A stretch of 64,000 bases of DNA from Streptomyces sp. FIT100 (GCF_024584805.1 NZ_CP075715.1:4288526-4352525); one strand, 5' to 3'. Shown: positions 16,337 to 24,316, numbered from the stretch's first letter. The notes: a model not told the origin generated them from the letters alone. Made by a program: numbers and translations.

Positions 16337-17217
16337 GGGGTGGCCGGGCCCGTCAGGTCCAGCTCCCGCATGCGCTCCGGGTCGGCGAGGATGTCGAGTT
16401 GGACGACCTTTCCGTCCCTGAGGGTGAAGGACATGACCGACACCGCCTTGTCCGCGGTGACCGACATGAGCCCCGGCAGCCCGTTGACGAGCACGAGCCG
16501 CGCGGTCGGCGCGAAGCGCGCGTACATGGACGCCTGGCCGGCGACCTCCTGTGCACCGCGGACCAGCTTCGTCGCGCCTGCGGCGAGAACACCGCCGTCC
16601 ACGCGCAGGACGACGTCCGGGTCGAGCAGGGACAGCAGCGCGTCGAAGTCGCCGCCGTGCGACGCGGCCACCCACGCCTCCACGACCTCGCGCTGCCGCG
16701 CGAGATCGGGGTCCGGCGCCGGGGCCGCGCCGACCTTCCGGCGCGCGCGGCTCGCGAGCTGCCGCGTCGCCGCGGGCGACTTGCCCACGATCGGCGCGAT
16801 CTCGTCGAAGGGCACGGCGAACATGTCGTGCAGCACGAACGCCAGCCGCTCCGCGGGCGGCAGCGTGTCGAGGACGACGAGCATGGCGAGCCCGACGGCG
16901 TCGGTGACCAGCGCCTCCGCCTCCGGATCCGTCCCGCTGATGCTGCTGACGACCGGGTCGGGTACGTACACGTCGAGGGGGTCCTCGCGGCGCGACGTAC
17001 GCGAGCGCAGCATGTCCAGGCACACCCGGCCCACGACCGTCGTCAGCCACCCCGCCAGATTCCGGACCTCGCTGGTGTCCGAACGGCTGAGCCGCAGCCA
17101 CGTCTCCTGGACGGCGTCGTCGGCCTCGGCGAGCGAGCCGAGCATGCGGTACGCCACCGCACGGAGATGGAAACGGTGCTCCTGGAAGCGCTGCGCCAGC
17201 AGTTCGTCGTCGGTCAC
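16333..17217 (-). CDS. ECF sigma factor with SnoaL-like C-terminal domain (SigJ type)
   Basis: 294 aa from GTG at 17217. Region 2 (about 5-75: RAVAYRMLGSLAEADDAVQETWLRL) and region 4 (about 110-165: LPPAERLAFVLHDMFAVPFDEIAPIVGKSPAATRQL) define an ECF sigma factor. The remaining ~125 residues (DPDLARQREVVEAWVAASHGG onward) form an NTF2/SnoaL-like domain, found in SigJ-type sigmas in place of an anti-sigma partner. The start overlaps the DUF397 stop as GTGA, so it is the third gene of a coupled operon. Confidence 0.93.
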   Translation of the reverse strand: MTDDELLAQRFQEHRFHLRAVAYRMLGSLAEADDAVQETWLRLSRSDTSEVRNLAGWLTTVVGRVCLDMLRSRTSRREDPLDVYVPDPVVSSISGTDPEAEALVTDAVGLAMLVVLDTLPPAERLAFVLHDMFAVPFDEIAPIVGKSPAATRQLASRARRKVGAAPAPDPDLARQREVVEAWVAASHGGDFDALLSLLDPDVVLRVDGGVLAAGATKLVRGAQEVAGQASMYARFAPTARLVLVNGLPGLMSVTADKAVSVMSFTLRDGKVVQLDILADPERMRELDLTGPATP

Positions 17218-17450
17218 TTGGCCCAGTCTAGGAATGCCGACCAGGAGGAAGGGGCCACGGTGAAGGTGGGGCCGTCGGTGACCTTGGAGTCGCGGAGGTG
17301 GATGGTGTGGGGGCAAGCAGCGACCTCGACGCAGTCGCCACCGTTGGGGCTGCTGTACGAGGACTTGCGCCAGTCGAAGGCGACCTCGATGCACTCACCA
17401 CCGCTGTCGCTGCTGTAGCTGGACTTGAACCACCGCAGGGTGCTGCTCAT
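17214..17450 (-). CDS. DUF397 protein with a duplicated motif
   Basis: 78 aa. The DUF397 signature (WxKSSYSSxxGGxCxEVA) occurs twice, at residues 7-24 and 30-49, followed by the usual HLRDSKVTDGPTFTV-type tail and AFLDWAK end. DUF397 proteins pair with XRE-type regulators in Streptomyces (BldB/WhiJ/AbaA-like modules) and modulate them by contact. It overlaps the upstream regulator by ATGA and the downstream sigma gene by GTGA. Confidence 0.93.
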   Translation of the reverse strand: MSSTLRWFKSSYSSDSGGECIEVAFDWRKSSYSSPNGGDCVEVAACPHTIHLRDSKVTDGPTFTVAPSSWSAFLDWAK

Positions 17451-18283
17451 CTCTGCTCTCCTGCCAACTGCTCGATGAGGCCCAGCGATTCCCGGGGCGT
17501 CAGGGCCTGTGCCCGGATCCTCGCATACCGTTGGGCGTACGTGCTCACCTTTGCGGGGTCCTTGATCAGCAGGCTCTCGTCCTGGATTTCCAGGTAGGCC
17601 AGGTGATCGTGCTCCGGAGTCTCGATCAGGTTCAGCTCGCCGTAGGCACCCGCGCACTCGCCATTCAGGCCGCAGTCCATGGGCAGCACCTGAAGCGTGA
17701 CATTGCGCCGCTTCGCGTGGTCTGCGAGGCGCAGCAACTGCTCTCGTGCGAGATCGGCACTGCCAATCGGCCGATTCAACGCGGACTCCTCCAACACCAG
17801 CTCGATCGTCGCCACCGGTTCTCGATCGAAGAGTGCCTTGCGCGCCATCCTCGCCTCGACCAGTTCTTCCACACGCTGCTCGGGAAGCGGCGGGTATCCG
17901 CCACCGATCAGTGCCCGCGCGTATGCCTCCGTCTGGAACAGGCCATGGATGACGTGCGTCGCGTACAGCCTGACCACCACCGCCTTCTGCTCCAGCCCCG
18001 CGTAGTTCTTGAACTGCGGCGGGTACTTCTCCATCCGCATGTACACCCGCGCCTGCTCGAAGATCTCTAACCCGTCCCCGAGCACCCGCTCCAGATGCAC
18101 CAGCATCTCGTCGCTCGCCGGCTGCGCACACGTCTCCATCGCGCTGACCGCCGCCGCCGAGAACCCGATCTCGTTACCGAGCTGCTCCTGCGTCCACCCT
18201 TTCCGTACGCGCAGTTTCCGCGCGACGTCCGCCACAAGCCGTGCCGTCGGGCTTGCCGTTTCCTTGTTTTCCGCTCGCGCCAT
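17447..18283 (-). CDS. XRE-family regulator of the Scr1/WhiJ type
   Basis: 278 aa from ATG at 18283, preceded by CGGGATC; an in-frame TTG at 18304 is less likely. The N-terminal helix-turn-helix spans about 17-72 (RKGWTQEQLGNEIGFSAAAVSAME). The rest is the ligand/partner-binding domain typical of Streptomyces regulators paired with DUF397 proteins (YPPQFKNYAGLEQKA, VVRLYATHVIHGLFQTEAYARA). Such modules affect development and antibiotic production. It leads a three-gene operon with the DUF397 and ECF sigma genes. Confidence 0.93.
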   Translation of the reverse strand: MARAENKETASPTARLVADVARKLRVRKGWTQEQLGNEIGFSAAAVSAMETCAQPASDEMLVHLERVLGDGLEIFEQARVYMRMEKYPPQFKNYAGLEQKAVVVRLYATHVIHGLFQTEAYARALIGGGYPPLPEQRVEELVEARMARKALFDREPVATIELVLEESALNRPIGSADLAREQLLRLADHAKRRNVTLQVLPMDCGLNGECAGAYGELNLIETPEHDHLAYLEIQDESLLIKDPAKVSTYAQRYARIRAQALTPRESLGLIEQLAGEQR

Positions 18284-18300
18284 GGTGATCCCGTTCTGAC

Positions 18301-18320
18301 TCAACCGGTCTCAACCGGTC
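18301..18320. promoter_or_regulatory. Two tandem TCAACCGGTC decamers upstream of the XRE gene
   Basis: TCAACCGGTC is repeated exactly at 18301-18310 and 18311-18320, just upstream of the regulator start on the minus strand. Each copy has an ACCGGT core. Ten-base spacing places both on one face of the helix, as for an autoregulatory operator. Confidence 0.55.
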
Positions 18321-18437
18321 ACTACCCGAACCTGCCCAACACGACCCAGGTCTACGGGCGTTGGCGCAGGTCAAAGGGGTTGCGACGCCCCGCCCCGGTC
18401 ACGGGAAACGCTAACCGCAAGCGGTCAGACTGAAGCT

Positions 18438-18875
18438 GTGAATACGCAAACTCGCGGAGCAGCGATCGACTGGATCCCCGATTCCGGATTCCAGCTGCGA
18501 AAGGCCGGTGTGCAATTCGACGCCGTACGCCTCGATGGTGAGGACGGCCTCCGGCTCGCCTGTCTCATGCACCGTATGACCGGCGGTGACCCCGGCCCCG
18601 TCGTCGTCCAGGTGACCGGCCGGCACGCGGTCTACTTCCTGCTTCCGGCGGGCAGCACGGCCCGCCGCTGCTGGCCCCGCGAGGTGACGCGGTTCAACGG
18701 CACGTCGGGCCGTATCAGCTATGTGCCCGTCCCCGCCCTGCGTGGGCGCACCTGGCCGCTGTCCTGGTGGTCACCGCCCACCGACGCCCGCCGCTTCGTG
18801 CATCCCCTCCTCCTGCGCACCGCGGCGATCGAGCTGCTCAGCGGGGCAGGGGGCGGGGCGGCTGACCGGTCATGA
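18438..18875 (+). CDS. Hypothetical protein (145 aa)
   Basis: No family recognised with certainty. The GTG at 18438 lacks a ribosome-binding site; CAGACT six nt upstream could be a -10 of a leaderless mRNA. The protein is soluble and has the central phrase VVVQVTGRHAVYFLLPAGSTARRCWP, then WPLSWWSPPTDARRFVHP. This layout resembles the small bifunctional primase/polymerase-related proteins found near XRE modules in Streptomyces, though I cannot confirm that. The last 6 bp overlap the convergent secreted-protein gene. Confidence 0.75.
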   Translation: MNTQTRGAAIDWIPDSGFQLRKAGVQFDAVRLDGEDGLRLACLMHRMTGGDPGPVVVQVTGRHAVYFLLPAGSTARRCWPREVTRFNGTSGRISYVPVPALRGRTWPLSWWSPPTDARRFVHPLLLRTAAIELLSGAGGGAADRS

Positions 18876-20174
18876 GCGGGGGCCGGGGTCGCCGATCACG
18901 CCGATGCGGATGCCCAGCCAGGGATAGATGTGCGAGTAGAAGACGTTGTCCTGCGGCTGGAGGCCGACGGCGGACGGCCACATCTGGAAGGCCGGGGCGT
19001 TGGACACCCCACCGTGGAGCCGCCGCCACACCCGCGCGCCGTCCGTGCCACCCGGAGGCGGCGTGATGGTGTCGGTCCACTCGACGGCGTTGCCACCCTG
19101 GTCGAGCGTGCCCCACGGGGAGGTGGTCCGCGCCTGGCCGACCGTCGCGAGGCTGCCCTGGTAGACGTCGGCGTAGGTGGCCGGGTCCAGCCCGATCGGG
19201 TTGGCGGTGGTGCAGACGCCGGACGGCACCTGGCCCGGGCACCAGCTCGGGGCGGGCAGGTCGGAGGCGTGGTACGAGGCGAGGGGCTGGGGCGCCGCGT
19301 TGGTGACGTCGCCGGTCGCGGGGTCGAGGACGGTGGGGGAGGGGGCGGTCGCGGCGCCGTCGCCGAAGACGCCCGGGTTGGTCGGGTACTTCCAGTAGGA
19401 GAACGTGCCGACGCCGCTCGGGTCGTAGTAGGCGGCCTTGACCCACTCGTTCTGGCTCGGCACGACGAAGCCGGAGTCGCTGGTGCGGGTCGCGTCCCGC
19501 TCGGTGAGGTCGTACATCCCGCGCTCGGTGCGCGGCGAGAGCCGGACCCGGTAGGTGACGTAGGTGAAGCGGCCCTCGGTGGTGGTCTCCTTGGACAGGA
19601 TCCGGCCGTTGTCGAGCGAGTTGGCCAGGCGGGCCGCTTCGAGGAAGTTCGCGAAGCCGTAGGGCTTGGACGTCCACTGCGGGTAGCCCACCGCGTAGTG
19701 GCGGCCTCTGGCGGCGTCCTCGTCGAAGTCGACCTGGCCGTACTTCGGCCAGGCCGAGGAGGACTCGGTGTCCTCGTAGAGGTCGTGGCGGTCGCGGCCG
19801 TCGGGGTCGACGGTGTTGAGGAACGCCACCCACTGGCCGACGGTGATTTCGAGCTGCCCGATCTCGTAGGGGTAGGCGACCGCGCCGAGCGTCTGGCAGT
19901 CGCTCGTGCTCTCGGGGGCGTCGGCGCACGACTGGTAGACGGCGTCGGTGAAGGGGACGACGGCCACCGGCGGATTGCCGGGGGAGCCGACCCTGGCGGT
20001 CCGCAGCGTGATGACCGAACCCGCTCGCGAGCGGTCGTCGTCGGCGGGGGTCCGCGCGCCGGCCGTCGTGGTGAGGGCGGGGGCGGGGGCCGCCGCCAGC
20101 AGTGCGGCCAGGCCGCATGCGGCGGCGACGGCCTTCCCGAGGCGACTTCGACTGCGGCTCGACACGACGTACAT
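18870..20174 (-). CDS. Secreted sulfatase-modifying-factor (SUMF1)-like protein
   Basis: 434 aa from ATG at 20174 (GGGGAAG upstream). A signal peptide covers residues about 10-38. The SUMF1/FGE-type C-lectin fold follows: EIGQLEITVGQWVAFLNTVDP, then FVVPSQNEWVKAAYYDP, then WGTLDQGGNAVEWTDT and the RLHGGVSNAP block. True formylglycine-generating enzymes use a pair of C-terminal cysteines to oxidise sulfatases. None is present in the C-terminal part here, so a binding or structural role is more likely. No sulfatase gene is in the window. It is divergent from the glycine-rich cluster, 294 bp away. Confidence 0.85.
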   Translation of the reverse strand: MYVVSSRSRSRLGKAVAAACGLAALLAAAPAPALTTTAGARTPADDDRSRAGSVITLRTARVGSPGNPPVAVVPFTDAVYQSCADAPESTSDCQTLGAVAYPYEIGQLEITVGQWVAFLNTVDPDGRDRHDLYEDTESSSAWPKYGQVDFDEDAARGRHYAVGYPQWTSKPYGFANFLEAARLANSLDNGRILSKETTTEGRFTYVTYRVRLSPRTERGMYDLTERDATRTSDSGFVVPSQNEWVKAAYYDPSGVGTFSYWKYPTNPGVFGDGAATAPSPTVLDPATGDVTNAAPQPLASYHASDLPAPSWCPGQVPSGVCTTANPIGLDPATYADVYQGSLATVGQARTTSPWGTLDQGGNAVEWTDTITPPPGGTDGARVWRRLHGGVSNAPAFQMWPSAVGLQPQDNVFYSHIYPWLGIRIGVIGDPGPRS

Positions 20175-20468
20175 GGGGCTTCCCCGTCCGGCCGGTGGTG
20201 AGGGCGCTGACCGGCGCCACATTAGTCCGCAATGTTGCTGTATGTGCCTTCCCTGTTGCCGTGCGTGCGCGAAACAACCCCGACGGGTGCCGCAATCGCC
20301 TCCGTGCTCGTCGAGGACTCGGCCGCAACGTACGCCGACCGATTTGTCAAGCCCCGAATTGCAGCGGCATGACGGGGCTGCTTATCCAGGGCTTACTTGA
20401 GTCATGGGTTCACGCAGACCAGGTGGCCCACCCGATTCCAGCTCTTTATCCCACGAAGGAGAATTCCC

Positions 20469-20804
20469 ATGATCCGCACTTCCCGCACCCGGCGTCTCGT
20501 CATTCTGACTGCCTCGACCGCTCTGGCTGCGGGAGGTGCGCTTCTGCCCACCAGCGCGTTCGCGGCTTCCGAGCCGACGCACACGGTGGCCGTCGAAGCG
20601 GCCGTCAAGGGCGACCACTGGCGCGGCGGCCACGGTGACGGCTGGCGTCACCGCGACAACAGCCACGGGCGCAACGGCCACGGCCGCGGCGACGGCGGTG
20701 GCCGGAACGGTGGCGGCGGTAAGGGCAACATCGTCGTGATCATCGGCGACAACAACACCGTTCCCATCAACAACGGCACGGTCAACACCGTCAACGAGGA
20801 CTGA
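20469..20804 (+). CDS. Small exported Gly/His/Arg-rich protein with beta-prone tail
   Basis: 111 aa from ATG at 20469 with AAGGAG eight nt upstream. A signal peptide (RRLVILTASTALAAGGALLPTSAFA) leaves a ~80-residue mature protein. Its centre is Gly, His, Arg and Asp rich, and its end is IVVIIGDNNTVPINNGTVN, an alternation of hydrophobic and Asn residues like that of self-assembling surface proteins. No chaplin, rodlin or SapB signature is present. It is the first of three consecutive exported proteins, and 70 bp separate it from the repeat protein. Confidence 0.85.
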   Translation: MIRTSRTRRLVILTASTALAAGGALLPTSAFAASEPTHTVAVEAAVKGDHWRGGHGDGWRHRDNSHGRNGHGRGDGGGRNGGGGKGNIVVIIGDNNTVPINNGTVNTVNED

Positions 20805-20874
20805 GAAAGCAGACCGGAAGTGGTCTCGAATTCACGGGCCACTCAATAAATCCCTTTATCGAGGAGGAAAACCC

Positions 20875-21381
20875 ATGACTCGTAATATCCACACCAACGA
20901 CAATGTCCGCCCCCGGCGCCGGCGCTTTCGCCTCGCCACGGTTCTCGCCTCGGCGGCCGTGATCGGCGGAGGCTTCTTTCCAGCCGCTGCGATGGCGGCC
21001 CCGCAGCCCGCCTCGCCGACGGTGAGCGTCGCCGACCATCCCGCCGACGTCAAGGCCGGTACGGGTGGCCGCGGTGGTGACGGTTTCTTCGGTGGCACCG
21101 GTGGCCGCGGTGGTGACGGCTTCTTCGGCGGCACGGGCGGCCAGGGCGGTGACGGCTTCTTCGGTGGCACCGGCGGTCGTGGCGGTGACGGCATCTTCCG
21201 CGGTACCGGCGGTCGCGGTGGTGACGGTTTCTTCGGAGGGACGGGTGGCCGCGGTGGTGACGGTTTCTTCGGAGGGACGGGTGGCCGCGGTGGTGACGGT
21301 CTCTTCGGCGGCAAGGGCGGCCAGGGCGGTGACGGCTTCTTCGGCGGTACCGGCGGCCAGGGCGGCGACGGCTTCTTCTGA
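20875..21381 (+). CDS. Exported 12-residue-repeat glycine-rich protein
   Basis: 168 aa from ATG at 20875 with GAGGAGG upstream. A basic N-terminus and signal peptide (about 18-42) precede a short spacer, then nine tandem 12-mers of consensus GTGG(R/Q)GGDGFFG to the last residue. Each unit contains GG-x-GG-D-G-F-F, which fits the RTX calcium-binding nonapeptide pattern GGxGxDxUx, but the 12-residue period is not that of RTX rolls. PE_PGRS proteins of mycobacteria have a loosely similar composition. Function is unknown; a structural cell-surface role is inferred. The gene ends just before a strong terminator. Confidence 0.9.
   Translation: MTRNIHTNDNVRPRRRRFRLATVLASAAVIGGGFFPAAAMAAPQPASPTVSVADHPADVKAGTGGRGGDGFFGGTGGRGGDGFFGGTGGQGGDGFFGGTGGRGGDGIFRGTGGRGGDGFFGGTGGRGGDGFFGGTGGRGGDGLFGGKGGQGGDGFFGGTGGQGGDGFF
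21058..21378 (+). repeat. Nine 36-bp coding repeats
   Basis: Nine in-frame 36-bp units (the last lacking one codon) encode GTGGRGGDGFFG-type 12-mers. Some neighbouring units are almost identical at DNA level (ATGs absent, same codons), while others differ at synonymous sites. This points to both recent and older duplications. Confidence 0.95.
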
Positions 21382-21403
21382 GCTTGCCCGCCGCACACCC
21401 ACC

Positions 21404-21441
21404 GGCACGGGGCGGAGGTGCTCACACCTCCGCCCCGTGCC
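21404..21441 (+). terminator. Strong terminator after the repeat protein gene
   Basis: A perfect 17-bp stem (GGCACGGGGCGGAGGTG at 21404-21420, complement at 21425-21441) with loop CTCA starts 23 nt after the stop. Confidence 0.92.
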
Positions 21442-21486
21442 TGCTCCCTCGCAGCTCGACAACCCTTTCGTGGAACGGAGTCCCCC

Positions 21487-22071
21487 ATGTCCAGCAGCCT
21501 CTGGCAGCGTTCGATCATCCTGGCGGCGGCCGCAGCGGCCTTCGCCCTCGGCACCGCATGCACCGCAACGACGTCGCACAGCGCGGGCGCAGACCACTCC
21601 GCCGGCACGGCGGGCTCCGCCAGCCCCGCCGGTCCCGCAAGTGGCGGCTGCGTACGCGGCAGCGGCGGCCTGCCCGGAACCGGCGGAATAGGCGGCGACG
21701 GAGGCCGGGGCGGTGACGGCTTCTTCGGCGGCACGGGCGGCGACGGCGGCCGGGGCGGCGCGCCCGGTCGGCCGGGTGAGCCCGGAAAACCCGGGCACGG
21801 CTTCTTCGGCGGTACCGGCGGCCGGGGCGGCGACGGCGGCGTCGGCACGGGCTGTCTCCGGTTCAGCGACCTGCCCGACAAGCCGAAGGACGAGCTCACG
21901 GCGGCGGACAAGGCGCGGATCGTGCTGGTCGTCGTCTACGGCGACACCACGAGCGCCGAGGTCGCCAAGAAGTACAAGGTCCCGGAGAAGGAGGTCGACA
22001 CCTGGAAGCGGCAGGTCCTCGACGGTGACTGGTTCGCGCTGGCGGGCGTGGACCGGCCTTTCCCCTGGTGA
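21487..22071 (+). CDS. Exported glycine-repeat, collagen-like protein with C-terminal helix-turn-helix
   Basis: 194 aa from ATG at 21487 with GGAACGGAG upstream. The N-terminus looks like a lipoprotein signal (hydrophobic 8-22, then LGTAC with Cys25). Residues 60-120 carry the same GGRGGDGFFGGTGG repeats as the preceding gene, broken by four Gly-X-Y triplets (GAPGRPGEPGKPG, 91-103). Cys55 and Cys123 bracket the repeat. Residues 138-180 (LTAADKARIVLVVVYGDTT, AEVAKKYKVPEKEVDTWKR) match the helix-turn-helix of IS3-type transposase OrfA/Trp-repressor-like domains. A DNA-binding-type domain on an exported protein is unexpected. Function is unknown. Confidence 0.88.
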   Translation: MSSSLWQRSIILAAAAAAFALGTACTATTSHSAGADHSAGTAGSASPAGPASGGCVRGSGGLPGTGGIGGDGGRGGDGFFGGTGGDGGRGGAPGRPGEPGKPGHGFFGGTGGRGGDGGVGTGCLRFSDLPDKPKDELTAADKARIVLVVVYGDTTSAEVAKKYKVPEKEVDTWKRQVLDGDWFALAGVDRPFPW

Positions 22072-22161
22072 GCCGGTGCGGTCGCGGCACCGTCGGTGAG
22101 GGCCGTGCCGCAGGCGGAGGGCTGTCGGGGCCTTCCGCGGCCCTTCGTAGAGTGGAGGCCC

Positions 22162-23061
22162 GTGACAGACACCGCGCGCCCGCTGCCCGACCGTCCCCTC
22201 CGCGGCCGTCCCCTCCGCGGCCGTCCCCTTCCCGAGCGCCCGCTGCGTATCGCCGCGGCCCAGGCCCGGCCCGCCGCCGGGGACGTCGCCGCCAACGCGG
22301 CCACCACCGCCGCGATGATCCGTGAGGCCGCCGCCTCCGGCGCCCGGCTCGTCGTCTTCCCGGAGAAGTTCCTCACCGGCTACGAGCCCGAACTCATCCG
22401 CGCCGAACCGCTCCGGTGCGCCGTCCAAGGCGACGGCGACGCACGGCTCGCGCCCGTCACCGCCGCCTGCCGCGAGACGGGCACGGTCGCGGTCGTCGGC
22501 GCCGCCGTCCACGACGGCGGCGAGCTGTACGTCTCGGCGCTCGTCATCGGGGCCGACGGGGCTCTCGTCACCCGCTACGACAAGCAGACCCTCTTCAAGG
22601 CCGAGCGCGAGGTCTACCGCCAGGGGGCCAGGGGCGCCAGCCTCGAACTCGGCGGCTGGCGGCTCGGGTTGGGCATCTGCTACGACTCCGGATTCCCGGA
22701 GCACGCCCGCGCGGCGGCGCTCGACGGCTGCCATGCGTACGTCGTAGGCGCGCTGTTCGGCGTGGGCAACGGCCACCACGAGTCGCGGACCTGGTTCCCC
22801 GCCCGCGCACTCGACAACACCGTCTATGCCGTCCTCGCCAACCACGTCGGCGAGACCGGCGGCCGGCAGGCATGCGGCGGCAGCGCGGTCTGGGCGCCTG
22901 ACGGACGTCTCGTCGCGGAGGCGAGCCCCGACCGCCCCGGCCTCCTCGTCGCCGACCTCGACCCGGCCGTCCTGCGCACCGCCCGCGACGCGGAGCCGAT
23001 GCTGCGCGACCTCCACGACACGGCGGCGGCGCGGCGGGACGAACACCTGCTGGGCGGCTGA
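22162..23061 (+). CDS. Carbon-nitrogen hydrolase (nitrilase superfamily)
   Basis: 299 aa from GTG at 22162 with GTGGAGG upstream. The catalytic triad is visible: Glu in FPEKFLTGYE, Lys in RYDKQTLF, and Cys in GICYDSGFPE. These enzymes hydrolyse non-peptide C-N bonds such as omega-amides or carbamoyl groups; the substrate here is not evident. The N-terminus has an unusual RPLRG tandem repeat (residues about 11-22), coded by 15-bp DNA repeats at 22192-22228, ahead of the usual first strand (LRIAAAQARP). Neighbouring CapA-like and aminotransferase genes suggest amino-acid or amide metabolism. Confidence 0.92.
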   Translation: MTDTARPLPDRPLRGRPLRGRPLPERPLRIAAAQARPAAGDVAANAATTAAMIREAAASGARLVVFPEKFLTGYEPELIRAEPLRCAVQGDGDARLAPVTAACRETGTVAVVGAAVHDGGELYVSALVIGADGALVTRYDKQTLFKAEREVYRQGARGASLELGGWRLGLGICYDSGFPEHARAAALDGCHAYVVGALFGVGNGHHESRTWFPARALDNTVYAVLANHVGETGGRQACGGSAVWAPDGRLVAEASPDRPGLLVADLDPAVLRTARDAEPMLRDLHDTAAARRDEHLLGG

Positions 23062-23170
23062 CGCCCGACCCCGCGCACGCAGCGCCATGGCATGCGCGGC
23101 GTCCATGGCACGTGATGGAGGATCCGGCAACCGGTCCGGCCGAGTCCACGGACGGCGAACTGGTGGGAAA

Positions 23171-24316
23171 ATGGCACGCATGAGCGGCCAGGCCCTCGTG
23201 ACGCTGTTCCTCAGCGGCGACGTGATGCCGGGCCGGGGCGTCGACCAGATCCTGCCGCACCCCGGTGACCCCGTGCTGCGCGAGGGTTACGTCCGGGACG
23301 CTCGCGAGTACGTGACGCTCGCGGAAGTCGCCAACGGGAGGATTCCCCAGCCTGTGGACTACGTCTGGCCCTGGGGCGAGGCGCTGGACGTGCTCGACGA
23401 GGTCGGACCCGACGTGCGCGTCATCGACCTGGAGAGCAGCGTCACGACGAGCGACGACTTCGCGCCCGGCAAGGCCGTGACGTACCGGATGCACCCCGAC
23501 AACCTGCCCTGCCTGGCCGCCGCCCGGCCCGACGTCTGCGCGCTGGCCAACAACCACGTGCTCGACTTCGGGCGCCGGGGCCTGGAGGAGACCTTGGACC
23601 TGCTGCGCGGCGCCGGGCTCGGCCCGGCCGGGGCGGGGCGGGACCTCGACGAGGCCCAGCGGCCGGTGGCGGTGCCCACGAAGAGCGGCGGGCGCGTGCT
23701 CGTCCTGTCGTGCGCCATGGCGTCCGCCGGGGTGCCGTCGCGGTGGGCGGCGGGGGAGGGGCGGCCGGGCGTGGACTTCGTACCCGATCTGTCGGCCCGC
23801 AGCGCGGACGCGCTCGCGCGGCGTGCGGCGGCGGTGCGGCAGGAGGGCGACCTCGTCGTCGTGTCGATCCACTGGGGCTCGAACTGGGGGTTCAACGTCT
23901 CGCAGAGCCAGACCGGCTTCGCGCGGCGGCTCGTCGACGGCGGCGTGGACGTCGTCCACGGCCACTCCTCCCACCACCCCCGGCCGATCCAGGTCTACCG
24001 CGGCAAGCTCATCCTCTACGGCTGCGGCGACCTGATCGACGACTACGAGGGGATCTCGGGCTACGAGCGCTACCGCGACGACCTTCGCCTCATGTACTTC
24101 CCGTCGCTCGACCCGGCCACGGGCGAGCTCGCCTCCCTGCGGATCGCTCCGATGCAGGCCCGCCGGATGAAACTGCACCACGCCTCGGCGGCGGACGTGG
24201 CCTGGCTCTGCGAGGTGCTCAGCCGCGCGGGCCGGCCGTTCGGCACCCAGGTGGAGCCGGAGCTGGCGGACGACGGCTTCCTGGCGGTGCGGTGGTGGCG
24301 GCGGGCGACGCTGTAG
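23171..24316 (+). CDS. CapA-family (poly-gamma-glutamate synthesis type) metallophosphatase-like protein
   Basis: 381 aa from ATG at 23171 (GGTGGGAAA adjacent); ATG 23180 is an alternative. The CapA fold is shown by FLSGDVMPGRGVDQ at the start, VIDLESSVT, ALANNHVLDFG, VVSIHWGSNWGFN and VHGHSSHHPRPIQVYRGKLILYGCGDLIDDY. These give the metal-ligand Asp, Asn and His residues of a calcineurin-like centre. The family includes CapA of poly-gamma-glutamate export, but no capB/capC is present, so the substrate is open. There is no signal peptide. Confidence 0.9.
   Translation: MARMSGQALVTLFLSGDVMPGRGVDQILPHPGDPVLREGYVRDAREYVTLAEVANGRIPQPVDYVWPWGEALDVLDEVGPDVRVIDLESSVTTSDDFAPGKAVTYRMHPDNLPCLAAARPDVCALANNHVLDFGRRGLEETLDLLRGAGLGPAGAGRDLDEAQRPVAVPTKSGGRVLVLSCAMASAGVPSRWAAGEGRPGVDFVPDLSARSADALARRAAAVRQEGDLVVVSIHWGSNWGFNVSQSQTGFARRLVDGGVDVVHGHSSHHPRPIQVYRGKLILYGCGDLIDDYEGISGYERYRDDLRLMYFPSLDPATGELASLRIAPMQARRMKLHHASAADVAWLCEVLSRAGRPFGTQVEPELADDGFLAVRWWRRATL

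Noticed and set aside
20875..21381. RTX toxin
   Set aside because: The units fit GGxGxDxUx but repeat every 12 rather than 9 residues, and there is no RTX secretion signal or catalytic domain.
21487..22071. Insertion-sequence remnant because of the transposase-type HTH
   Set aside because: The HTH is in frame with an export signal and repeats; no inverted repeats, integrase domain or target duplication are visible.
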